DNA of 64,000 bases from positions 2,914,001 through 2,978,000 of the forward strand of contig NZ_CP119766.1 in NCBI RefSeq assembly GCF_030378165.1. Reading direction: 5' to 3'. The notes below the pieces were generated by a model that was given only the letters and a program-made list of their open reading frames with translations, had not been told where the DNA came from and did not search any database. The stretch is from Flavobacterium panacagri. GTDB taxonomy: Bacteria; Bacteroidota; Bacteroidia; Flavobacteriales; Flavobacteriaceae. The stretch's first letter is position 1. The number at the start of each line of letters is the position of its first letter. The translations under genes and the position numbers were made by a program. Shown here piece by piece: positions 45,945 to 53,193 of this stretch.

Positions 45945-46352
45945 ATGAGAAAGAAAATAAGCCAGATTGCCTTTGCGATAATGATAGTGGTAATGCTTGT
46001 AAGCTGTAAAAATACCAAGCAGAAACTTCAAGAATATGTTGTTACCTATAATAAAAGCATTGCTCCTAGTTTTAGAGCTGATAATGTAACACTTACTACA
46101 GCAAGAGGTTATATTAATGATAGTAAAATTGAATTGCGCTTTGAAACCGATTTAGAACAAAGTGAAAAAAATAAAGTCGCTACGTCTATAGCATTTATAA
46201 GAATGATAAAATTGATGATTGAAAAAGATCAGATTCCAAGACAATTAATTGAAGAAGGTGTTCAATTTGATGTTTATTTTCTGGCAGATGATAATACTGT
46301 TTTAGCTAAGGAAGTGCTAACAGGAGAATCTCTTAAATATTTGTTGAAATAA
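45945..46352 (+). CDS. Lipoprotein, paralogue 2 of 3
   Basis: This 135-residue lipoprotein has the lipobox LVSC (C21) followed by KNTKQKLQEYVVTYNKSI. It aligns with the neighbours at 44350 and 46607 along its whole length, including LIEEGVQFDVYFLADDNTVL. The ATG at 45945 is chosen to give the standard signal peptide. The family is unknown. A strong terminator follows. Confidence 0.78.
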   Translation: MRKKISQIAFAIMIVVMLVSCKNTKQKLQEYVVTYNKSIAPSFRADNVTLTTARGYINDSKIELRFETDLEQSEKNKVATSIAFIRMIKLMIEKDQIPRQLIEEGVQFDVYFLADDNTVLAKEVLTGESLKYLLK

Positions 46353-46606
46353 TATGACGGTCTTTGCTTCATTTAATTCTTACATATTAAAAGCCGCTTT
46401 AAATTTAATTTAAAGTGGCTTTTTTGTATCTGCCGTTTATTTTTAAGTGTAAAATAAACCTTTTATTCTTACAATTTTATCTCGTTTTGCTTTATAAATG
46501 TTTTGTATTCAAGTAATTAGAGGATGTTTTTTATCGATTAGATGTTGTTTTTATGTTATAAATTAATTATGTTTGAGTTAAAAAATAACTATAAAACCAA
46601 TAATTT
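46353..46606. other. Gap between lipoprotein paralogues
   Basis: The 254-bp A+T-rich gap holds one terminator (46389-46425). I see no gene or clear promoter in the rest. Confidence 0.6.
46389..46425 (+). terminator. Terminator after lipoprotein paralogue 2
   Basis: AAAAGCCGCTTTAAA pairs with TTTAAAGTGGCTTTT (one G-T pair) around a short loop, ending in a T run. Confidence 0.85.
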
Positions 46607-47038
46607 ATGAAAAAAATTACCCAAATCGCATTCGTGCTAACCTTCGCATTATTTTTAATCAGCTGTAAAAACACCAAGCAGAAGATCCAAGAACATGTAA
46701 GCACCTACAATAATTCTTCTTCGATTAAAGGCCATGGAATTACCAGTACAGCAGCAAAAGCTTTTCTAAATGACAACAAGATTGAAATTAGAATCGAAAC
46801 GAACTTAGAAGAAACAGATGAAAACAGAGCAGCCTACAAAGATTCATTTCCAGATCTATTAAGAGAAATGATTAAGAACGATCAAATCTCTACAGAATTA
46901 ATTAATGAAGGAGTATCTTTTGATGTTTACTTTTTAGCTTACAATAATGCTATTTTAGCACAGCAGTTAGTAAACAAAGAAGAACTGGCGGTTTTAGAAG
47001 GAACAGCAGAACCAAATAAAGAAACAGCAAAATTGTAA
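46607..47038 (+). CDS. Lipoprotein, paralogue 3 of 3
   Basis: This 143-residue lipoprotein has the lipobox LISC (C20), then KNTKQKIQEHVSTYNNSSS and ELINEGVSFDVYFLAYNNAI, closely matching paralogue 2. Its tail (EGTAEPNKETAKL) is extra. The residues after the lipid Cys are basic, so it lacks the acidic surface-export signal known for Bacteroidetes lipoproteins and may face the periplasm. The function is unknown. Confidence 0.78.
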   Translation: MKKITQIAFVLTFALFLISCKNTKQKIQEHVSTYNNSSSIKGHGITSTAAKAFLNDNKIEIRIETNLEETDENRAAYKDSFPDLLREMIKNDQISTELINEGVSFDVYFLAYNNAILAQQLVNKEELAVLEGTAEPNKETAKL

Positions 47039-47053
47039 TTAGAAACAGATTTT

Positions 47054-47089
47054 AAAAAAGCCCCTTCAAGAATTTGAAGAGGCTTTTTT
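47054..47089. terminator. Bidirectional terminator
   Basis: AAAAAAGCCCCTTCAA pairs with TTGAAGAGGCTTTTTT (one C-A mismatch) between convergent genes. Confidence 0.85.
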
Positions 47090-47091
47090 AT

Positions 47092-48606
47092 TTAAGAGAA
47101 CTGAGTAACATTTTTTAAATTATCAGGAAAATACATATCCGATAGATTAGCAAATTCGTCGCCTCTCATGAAGATGTTAATGTCTACATCAGCAAAACTG
47201 TTTTTTCCAGCGGCGGCTAAAAGTTCATTAGCAGAATGAAGTGTATTTTTATGAAAATGATATACTCGCTCAGATTTATCTGTTACAACCAAACCTTTCA
47301 TCAGCATTTTGTTTTGAGTTGCAACTCCTGTCGGGCATTCGTTATTATGGCAACGAAGCGCTTGAATACAGCCTAAAGAAAACATAAAACCTCTCGCACT
47401 GTTACACATATCTGCACCAAGCGCTACGGCATGTAAAATAGAATAGCCCGAGATAATTTTTCCGCTTCCGATAATGCGCATTTTATCACGTATTCCTAAA
47501 CGAACCAAAGTTTGATTAACAAAAATTAAAGCCGGCTCAAAAGGCATTCCAACACCATCAGCAAATTCTAAAGGGGCGGCACCTGTTCCGCCTTCAGCGC
47601 CATCAACTGTGATAAAATCAGGGTAAATATCTTCATTAATCATTTCTTGGCAGATGGCTTCAAATTCTGCTGTATTTCCAATACACAATTTAAAGCCAAT
47701 TGGCTTTCCGTTTGACAAATCACGCAGTTGTTTAATGAAATGAATTAATCCTTTGGCATCAGAAAAGGCATGATGTCCAGGAGGAGAAAGAATCATGGTA
47801 TGTGGCTGAACACCTCTAATTTTTGCAATTTGTTCTGTGTTTTTAGCGGCAGGTAAAACACCTCCATGACCTGGTTTTGCACCTTGAGAAAGTTTAATTT
47901 CAATCATTTTTACATTTGGAAGATTGGCTTTCTCTGCAAAATTTTCTGGACTGAAATTTCCTTCTGCATCACGGCATCCAAAATATCCTGTTCCAATCTG
48001 CCAGATAATGTCTCCGCCTCCTGCAAGGTGAAATTCGGTTAATCCGCCTTCTCCTGTGTTTTGGTAGAAATTTCCTTTTTTAGCACCAATATTGATAGCA
48101 CGAACAGCATGTTCGCTTAACGATCCAAAACTCATGGCCGAAACATTAAATAAAGAAGCTGAGTAAGGTTGTTTACAGTCTTTTCCGCCAACTAAAACAC
48201 GAGGTAATTCTTCGTTTACTTTTGCAGGGAAAATGGAATGTTTAATTCCTTCGTAATTTTCTGTATTTAAATTCAGTTGCGTTCCAAAAGGAGTGCTGGA
48301 ATCAATATTTTTAGCTCTTTGATAAACTAGTGAACGCTGATTTCTAGAAAAAGGTTTTCCGTCTGTAGATCTTTCGATAAAATATTGCTGAATTTCTGGC
48401 GCAATCATTTCAAACAAATACCTGAAATAACCTAAAACAGGGAAGTTTCTTAAAATGGCATGTTTTTGCTGAGAGGCATTGTAAGCGCCTACAATTAGCA
48501 AAAGCGGAATAATAAATACGAGTAAATAACCTCTTCCAGTGTAATAATAAATTGCAAGAACAATTACAAACAATAAGAATCCGTAAATAAAGAATTTCTT
48601 TCTCAT
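47092..48606 (-). CDS. FMN-binding glutamate synthase-like protein, membrane-anchored
   Basis: The 504-residue protein has two N-terminal membrane helices (about residues 7-42), then the FMN domain of glutamate synthase: SVMSFGSLSEHAVRA-like NVSAMSFGSLSEHAVRAINI, TGEGGLTEFHLAGGGDIIWQ, ITVDGAEGGTGAAPLEFADG. An iron-sulfur Cys set lies in LRCHNNECPTGVATQNK. There is no glutaminase domain, so it is not a complete GOGAT. It probably catalyses a flavin redox reaction at the inner membrane; the substrate is unknown. Confidence 0.9.
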   Translation of the reverse strand: MRKKFFIYGFLLFVIVLAIYYYTGRGYLLVFIIPLLLIVGAYNASQQKHAILRNFPVLGYFRYLFEMIAPEIQQYFIERSTDGKPFSRNQRSLVYQRAKNIDSSTPFGTQLNLNTENYEGIKHSIFPAKVNEELPRVLVGGKDCKQPYSASLFNVSAMSFGSLSEHAVRAINIGAKKGNFYQNTGEGGLTEFHLAGGGDIIWQIGTGYFGCRDAEGNFSPENFAEKANLPNVKMIEIKLSQGAKPGHGGVLPAAKNTEQIAKIRGVQPHTMILSPPGHHAFSDAKGLIHFIKQLRDLSNGKPIGFKLCIGNTAEFEAICQEMINEDIYPDFITVDGAEGGTGAAPLEFADGVGMPFEPALIFVNQTLVRLGIRDKMRIIGSGKIISGYSILHAVALGADMCNSARGFMFSLGCIQALRCHNNECPTGVATQNKMLMKGLVVTDKSERVYHFHKNTLHSANELLAAAGKNSFADVDINIFMRGDEFANLSDMYFPDNLKNVTQFS

Positions 48607-48642
48607 GTTTTTAAAGAATTAAATGGTAATAAATGCGATAAT

Positions 48643-49422
48643 TTAGTTGAATCTTAAACGTACATAAACGTGTTTGATTCCTTTTTTGTCCGATTCTCTT
48701 TCATCAATTTCCAGAATATCAGTCAAAGATTTCAACATTGGAGTGAGCTTAGAAAAACCATAATTTCGGGGGTCAAATTCAGGTTTTTTCTTTACGATTA
48801 AGTTTCCAACGTCTCCAAGAAAAGCCCAGCCATCATCATCTTCTATATCTTCGATAGTGGCTTCGATAAGTTCAATGGTTTGTTTGTCAATTTTGTGTAA
48901 TGCTTTTTCAGCAGGTTTTTCGACAGGTTTTTTGGTATCCGCAGCCGCGACTTTTGGTTTTTTCTTTTGAGTGGCTCCGTCTAAAACTTCAATATAAATA
49001 AATCGGTCACAGGCTACAATAAAAGAACTTGGAGTTTTCTTTTCTCCAATTCCAATTACTTTCATTCCAGATTCTCTTAAACGAACGGCGAGACGTGTAA
49101 AATCACTGTCACTTGAAACAATGCAGAATCCGTCTAATTTTCCAGAATACAACAAATCCATTGCATCAATAATTAAAGCAGAATCTGAAGAATTTTTTCC
49201 AACTGTATAACTATATTGCTGAATAGGAGTAATGGCGTGTTCAAGTAAAACACCTTTCCAGCCATTTGCATTGGGTTTTGTCCAATCGGCATAAATACGT
49301 TTGGTTGTTGGTGTTCCAAGCTTTGCAATTTCTTCCATCATGCCTTTTACATTACTATACGGAACGTTATCGGCATCGATAAGAACAGCCAATTTTAAAT
49401 CTTTTGAGTTGCTTAAAGGCAT
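48643..49422 (-). CDS. NYN-domain ribonuclease-like protein with a LOTUS (OST-HTH) domain
   Basis: The 259-residue protein has a PIN-like NYN domain (LKLAVLIDADNVPYSN, SSDSALIIDAMDLLYSGKLD, FCIVSSDSDFTRLAVRLRES) whose acidic residues are those expected to bind metal. A Lys/Pro-rich linker follows, then a C-terminal OST-HTH/LOTUS domain (from about residue 185: GWAFLGDVGNLIVKKKPEFD, NYGFSKLTPMLKSL). In animals, NYN-LOTUS proteins such as MARF1 cut or bind RNA. An RNA-processing role here is inferred. Confidence 0.88.
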   Translation of the reverse strand: MPLSNSKDLKLAVLIDADNVPYSNVKGMMEEIAKLGTPTTKRIYADWTKPNANGWKGVLLEHAITPIQQYSYTVGKNSSDSALIIDAMDLLYSGKLDGFCIVSSDSDFTRLAVRLRESGMKVIGIGEKKTPSSFIVACDRFIYIEVLDGATQKKKPKVAAADTKKPVEKPAEKALHKIDKQTIELIEATIEDIEDDDGWAFLGDVGNLIVKKKPEFDPRNYGFSKLTPMLKSLTDILEIDERESDKKGIKHVYVRLRFN

Positions 49423-49557
49423 TTTTTAGATATTAGAAATTATATACTTTCAAAGTTAAAATTAAAAATCATTTTTATATGAATTTGCGGAGGAATAAGT
49501 AGAATTATAACTATTAATTAGTTTCATTATAAATAAGGTTTTTTGGTAAGAAAACTA

Positions 49558-49581
49558 ATTAAAGATAAATTTGTCTTTTAT
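49558..49581. promoter_or_regulatory. Rrf2-type operator before the regulator gene
   Basis: ATTAAAGATAAA followed directly by TTTGTCTTTTAT is a 12+12 near-palindrome (10 of 12 paired). It aligns at 21 of 26 positions with the palindrome at 50677-50702. It overlaps the -33 TTG (49571-49573), as expected for autorepression. Confidence 0.65.
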
Positions 49582-49601
49582 GTAAGATTTAAATACATTT
49601 G
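49571..49601 (+). promoter_or_regulatory. Promoter of the Rrf2 regulator gene
   Basis: TTG (49571-49573), 20 bp, TACATTTG (49594-49601), with a leader of about 20 nt to the ATG. Confidence 0.65.
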
Positions 49602-49624
49602 TAAAGAAATAATGTAAGGATTGT

Positions 49625-50074
49625 ATGTTTTCAAAAGCTTGTGAATACGGAATTAGGGCTTCTATTTTTATTGCAACCAAATCTTCTGAAGGAGTTAGGG
49701 TTGGAATAAAAGATGTAGCAAAAGAAATAGATTCGCCGGAACCATTTACTGCGAAAATCATGCAGATTTTAACCAAAAATGGAATCATTCATTCGGCAAA
49801 AGGAGTAGGAGGAGGTTTTGAAGTTTCAAATCAAGCCTTGCGTTCTGTAAAATTGATTCAGATTGTAGATGCAATTGATGGTGACTCCATTTATAAAGGA
49901 TGTGGAATTGGTTTAAAAGAATGTTCCGAAGTTCATCCTTGTCCTGTGCACAATCAATTTAAAAAAATACGGGAACTTCTTTTGGCAATGCTCACAACTA
50001 CAACATTAGAAGAATTGGCACTTGGTGTAAACTCAGGAGATTTTCATTTAAAAATCTTCAATCAAAACAAATAG
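49625..50074 (+). CDS. Rrf2-family regulator with a cysteine cluster (NsrR/IscR-like)
   Basis: The 149-residue regulator has a winged helix-turn-helix (residues 1-80, FSKACEYGIRASIFIATKSS, DSPEPFTAKIMQILTKNGII, SAKGVGGGFEVS). It then has C93-X6-C100-X5-C106, the place where NsrR and IscR hold an iron-sulfur cluster. Its neighbours, azurin and the RIC repair protein, point to nitric oxide or nitrosative stress as the signal. The spacing is slightly different from classical NsrR. A palindrome over its promoter is shared with the ric promoter. Confidence 0.9.
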   Translation: MFSKACEYGIRASIFIATKSSEGVRVGIKDVAKEIDSPEPFTAKIMQILTKNGIIHSAKGVGGGFEVSNQALRSVKLIQIVDAIDGDSIYKGCGIGLKECSEVHPCPVHNQFKKIRELLLAMLTTTTLEELALGVNSGDFHLKIFNQNK

Positions 50075-50099
50075 AATTTTATAATTTAAATACTTAATA

Positions 50100-50624
50100 A
50101 TGAATAAGACGATTAAAATTTCGATGGTAATGCTAATGGGATTTTTAGCAGTAACTTCTTGCGGTAAAAAAGAAACAGCGCCAGCAGAATCTACAGAAGT
50201 TAATGAAACTTCTACAGAAGGTGAAGCAGCTCCAGTAACTTCAACGGAAGAAAATGTATTAGTTATTGAAGGAAATGACCAAATGCAGTTTAATGTAAAC
50301 GAACTGAAAGCGGTTGCAGGAAAACCAATTAAATTGACTTTGAAACATGTTGGACAAATTGCGAAAGAAGTGATGGGGCATAATTTAGTTATTCTTCAAG
50401 AAGGAACAGATCAAGCGGCTTTTGCAGTAAAAGCAAATGATGCCAAAGCAACAGATTATATTCCGGAATCGGAAAAAGCTTCAATTATTGCTCATACTAA
50501 ATTACTAGGAGGCGGAGAAGAAGATACAATCGAATTTACTATTGATAAAAAAGGAAGTTATCCTTTCGTGTGTTCTTTTCCTGGTCACGTTGCCCTAATG
50601 AAAGGCGTTTTAATTGTTGAATAG
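50100..50624 (+). CDS. Azurin-like cupredoxin lipoprotein
   Basis: The 174-residue blue-copper electron carrier has the lipobox VTSC (C21), a 25-residue Glu/Thr-rich linker, and the azurin fold. The copper ligands H94 (VMGHNLVIL), C158, H163 and M167 (FVCSFPGHVALMKG) are all present. It is thus tethered to a membrane outside the cytoplasm. It lies 25 bp after the Rrf2 gene and is probably co-transcribed. Its electron partner may be a respiratory or NO-reducing enzyme elsewhere. Confidence 0.94.
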   Translation: MNKTIKISMVMLMGFLAVTSCGKKETAPAESTEVNETSTEGEAAPVTSTEENVLVIEGNDQMQFNVNELKAVAGKPIKLTLKHVGQIAKEVMGHNLVILQEGTDQAAFAVKANDAKATDYIPESEKASIIAHTKLLGGGEEDTIEFTIDKKGSYPFVCSFPGHVALMKGVLIVE

Positions 50625-50637
50625 ATAAATACTAAAA

Positions 50638-50668
50638 ACTCCAATCTAAATTGAGGTTGGAGTTTTTT
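50638..50668 (+). terminator. Terminator after the azurin gene
   Basis: AACTCCAATCT and TTGAGGTTGGAGTT form an imperfect stem followed by seven T. Confidence 0.75.
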
Positions 50669-50676
50669 TAAAACAC

Positions 50677-50702
50677 AATAAAAGACAATTTTATCTTTTA
50701 TT
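50677..50702. promoter_or_regulatory. Rrf2-type operator before ric
   Basis: AATAAAAGACAA-TT-TTATCTTTTATT is a palindrome with one mismatch in 12-bp arms, 39 bp before the ATG. It shares its layout and most bases with 49558-49581, so the Rrf2 protein probably binds both. Confidence 0.65.
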
Positions 50703-50741
50703 GAAATAAATTGATTAATATTAAAAGTAATTTTTTGAAAG

Positions 50742-51473
50742 ATGGAAAATTTAAAAGAAAAAACAATAGGATCATTTGTAGCTGAAGATTTTAGAACAGC
50801 AGCTGTTTTTTCCAAATACAGAATCGATTTTTGCTGTAAAGGAAACCGAACAGTAAATGAAGTCTGCGAAAAACAAAATATTGATGCAGCTACTTTATTA
50901 GAAAATATTCTGCAGGTTGCGCAATCTGAAAATAACGGAAGCATCGATTTTAATTCCTGGCCGTTAGATTTATTAGTCGATTATATCGAAAAAACACATC
51001 ATCGTTATGTGGAAGAAAAAACGAATGTTTTAATTCCGTTTTTAGATAAATTGTGTAAAGTTCACGGTGCTAATCATCCTGAATTATTCCGAATTAATGA
51101 ATTGTTTATTGGCTGTGCAGGAGAATTAGCGCAGCACATGAAAAAAGAAGAGTTGGTATTATTTCCTTTCGTTAAACGAATGGTAAAGACCAAAGAATCT
51201 GATGGCATTCTGCATCAGCCTTCTTTCGGAACTGTGTCAAATCCTATTGCCATGATGATGCATGAACATGATAATGAAGGCGAACGTTTTAGGGAAATTG
51301 CAGCATTGACGAATAATTATACACCGCCAGCAGATGCCTGTACTACTTACAGAGTCACTTTTTCAATGCTTAAAGAATTCGAACAAGATCTTCATAAACA
51401 TATTCATTTAGAAAATAATATCTTATTTCCAAAAGCAGAAGTTTTAGAAAAAGACTTTGTTGAGGTAGAGTAA
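50742..51473 (+). CDS. ric: Iron-sulfur cluster repair di-iron protein (RIC/ScdA/YtfE)
   Basis: The 243-residue cytosolic protein repairs iron-sulfur clusters damaged by nitric oxide or peroxide. It has the ScdA N-terminal domain with DFCCKG (about residues 27-32). A hemerythrin-like domain follows, with iron ligands in EKTHHRYVEEKT, ELAQHMKKEELVLFPF, MMMHEHDNEGERF and HKHIHLENNILFPK. Length and motifs are typical. It has its own promoter region with the operator at 50677-50702. Confidence 0.95.
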   Translation: MENLKEKTIGSFVAEDFRTAAVFSKYRIDFCCKGNRTVNEVCEKQNIDAATLLENILQVAQSENNGSIDFNSWPLDLLVDYIEKTHHRYVEEKTNVLIPFLDKLCKVHGANHPELFRINELFIGCAGELAQHMKKEELVLFPFVKRMVKTKESDGILHQPSFGTVSNPIAMMMHEHDNEGERFREIAALTNNYTPPADACTTYRVTFSMLKEFEQDLHKHIHLENNILFPKAEVLEKDFVEVE

Positions 51474-51562
51474 ATGGTTAATTTAATTAATTCGAAAAAC
51501 ACTGATGATAGTCTTTTAAAATGATAATCGTTGGTGTTTTTTATTTAAAGAAATGTTTTTAA

Positions 51563-51624
51563 ACAATATAAGTAATGTAAGAAATTATAAGTTTGCTTAA
51601 ATGAACTTACATTGCTTATATGGT
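51563..51624. promoter_or_regulatory. Inverted repeat bracketing a promoter
   Basis: ACAATATAAGTAATGTAAG (51563-51581) and CTTACATTGCTTATATGGT (51606-51624) are complementary at 17 of 19 positions. Between them is TAAGTTTG (51588-51595), a -7 element. This looks like an operator around the promoter of the gene at 51657, distinct from the Rrf2-type site. Confidence 0.5.
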
Positions 51625-51656
51625 TTAATTGTAAGACTTGCTTAAAACGTAACAAT

Positions 51657-52880
51657 ATGAATTCCCAAAAAGTTTGGATTGTCTGCTGTTTTTTTAATTT
51701 TCTAATTGCTTGTTTTTTCGGATTAGTAATGCGGTTGATGTATCTTTTTCCGATTTATTTTCTAAACTATAGTTTTTTGCTTCATGCACATTCTCATGTT
51801 GCGATGTTGGGCTGGGTTTATTTGATGGTTTATGTTTTGGTTGTTCATTTTTTTATTCCAAAAGAAAAAAGTCAGAAACCAATTTACAACCGATTATTCT
51901 GGCTGACAGAGTTTTCGGTTATCGGAATGATGATTGCTTTTCCAATCCAAGGGTATGCTTTGTTTTCAATTATTTTTTCAACGATGCATATTTTACTGAG
52001 TTACATTTTTTGCTGTTTGGTTTGGAAAGATTGTTCTAGAGGAAAAACATTGGCACAAAAACTTTTATTTACTTCAATGCTTTTTATGATTCTGTCAACC
52101 TGCAGTGTTTGGTGTTTAGGACCTGCGGTAAATGCTTTAGGAAAACAAAGTGCTTTTTATCAAATTGCGATTCAGTTTTTTCTTCATTTTCAGTTTAATG
52201 GATGGTTTATTTTAGCGGTTTTAGCTTTGTTTTTGAAGCAGTTTCAAGATAAAATAGATGCGGTAAAGTGTAAGAAGTTTTACTTCGCACTAGTCGTTTC
52301 AACGCTTTTAACGGTTTCTTTTCCAATACGTTGGTTTGTAGGATACGATTTATTGAACTTTATAAACGCTTTTGGAGTTTTGGTTCAATTTTTAGCTTTT
52401 ATTTATTTCTATAAATTGTTAAAACCTCAAATTAATCACTTTAAAAATAGTTTAGATAAAAATACAAAAGAGGTTTACAGTTTAGCTTTATACTCTTTGT
52501 TTTTGAAGGCCGGAATTCAGTTATTGACTATTTTTCCAAACCTTACCGAAGTTTCACATCAAATTCGATATTTTGTTATTGGATTTATTCATTTAACGAC
52601 TTTAGGAATCATCACAGGTTTTTTATTTGGGATTTTACTTCAAAATAAAATGCTTTCGGCTAATTCATTAATCTTAAAAACAGGAATAAAGTGTTTTATT
52701 TTGGGGTATATCGCAACCGAAGTTTTGTTGTTTTTACAAGGCTGGCTTTTCTTTTTTGGAAAAGGGACAATGGTATACTATTATCAAAGTATTTTGATTT
52801 TTAGTCTTCTCTTAGTTTTAGGGTTGATTCTAATTATAAAATCTCTTATAAATAAAAAACAAGATCAGATTTCTGCCTAA
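51657..52880 (+). CDS. Polytopic membrane protein related to haem-copper oxidase subunit I / NO-related proteins
   Basis: The 407-residue protein has about 12 membrane helices. The second shows LLHAHSHVAMLGWVYLM, like the haem-ligand His helix of cytochrome oxidase or NO reductase subunit I-related proteins. Later helices carry FLHFQFNGWFILAVL and VIGFIHLTTLGIITG with further His. I cannot confirm a full haem-copper site. The ATG at 51657 is chosen over a TTG at 51612, which lies in the inverted repeat. Its place after azurin and ric suggests a role in NO handling or respiration. Confidence 0.7.
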   Translation: MNSQKVWIVCCFFNFLIACFFGLVMRLMYLFPIYFLNYSFLLHAHSHVAMLGWVYLMVYVLVVHFFIPKEKSQKPIYNRLFWLTEFSVIGMMIAFPIQGYALFSIIFSTMHILLSYIFCCLVWKDCSRGKTLAQKLLFTSMLFMILSTCSVWCLGPAVNALGKQSAFYQIAIQFFLHFQFNGWFILAVLALFLKQFQDKIDAVKCKKFYFALVVSTLLTVSFPIRWFVGYDLLNFINAFGVLVQFLAFIYFYKLLKPQINHFKNSLDKNTKEVYSLALYSLFLKAGIQLLTIFPNLTEVSHQIRYFVIGFIHLTTLGIITGFLFGILLQNKMLSANSLILKTGIKCFILGYIATEVLLFLQGWLFFFGKGTMVYYYQSILIFSLLLVLGLILIIKSLINKKQDQISA

Positions 52881-53193
52881 AATCTTCTCTTGTTTTTATA
52901 CTAATTCAAAATATTTAAAAACCTTAAAGTGTAGAATGCTTCCCTAAAGCATCTACGGCTTAAATCTGGCACAAAGATAAATCACAAAATTTTAAATAAT
53001 TGTGATAAAAATCATAATTAAAGTATAATTGTCTATTTACATTTAGAATCTATGAAAGTATAAATCAGGGTAAATCTTGTTAAAATTTTTATGTTGAATA
53101 TTTTTTAATAAAAATAAATGACACTCTGAATTTTAGAAGAATAATGATTATTTTTGCTCGCTGATTAAGTTAAAAAAATTACTACATTATATT
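52881..53193. other. Gap before the lipid-biosynthesis enzyme gene
   Basis: The 313-bp A+T-rich gap holds an imperfect hairpin (GTAGAATGCTT at 52931 with AAAGCATCTAC at 52945-52955, one bulge). A -7 element TATTTTTG lies at 53149-53156 before the next gene. I see no gene. Confidence 0.5.
53149..53156 (+). promoter_or_regulatory. -7 element of the acyltransferase-aminotransferase gene
   Basis: TATTTTTG fits TAnnTTTG, 37 bp before the ATG at 53194. The -33 element is unclear. Confidence 0.4.
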
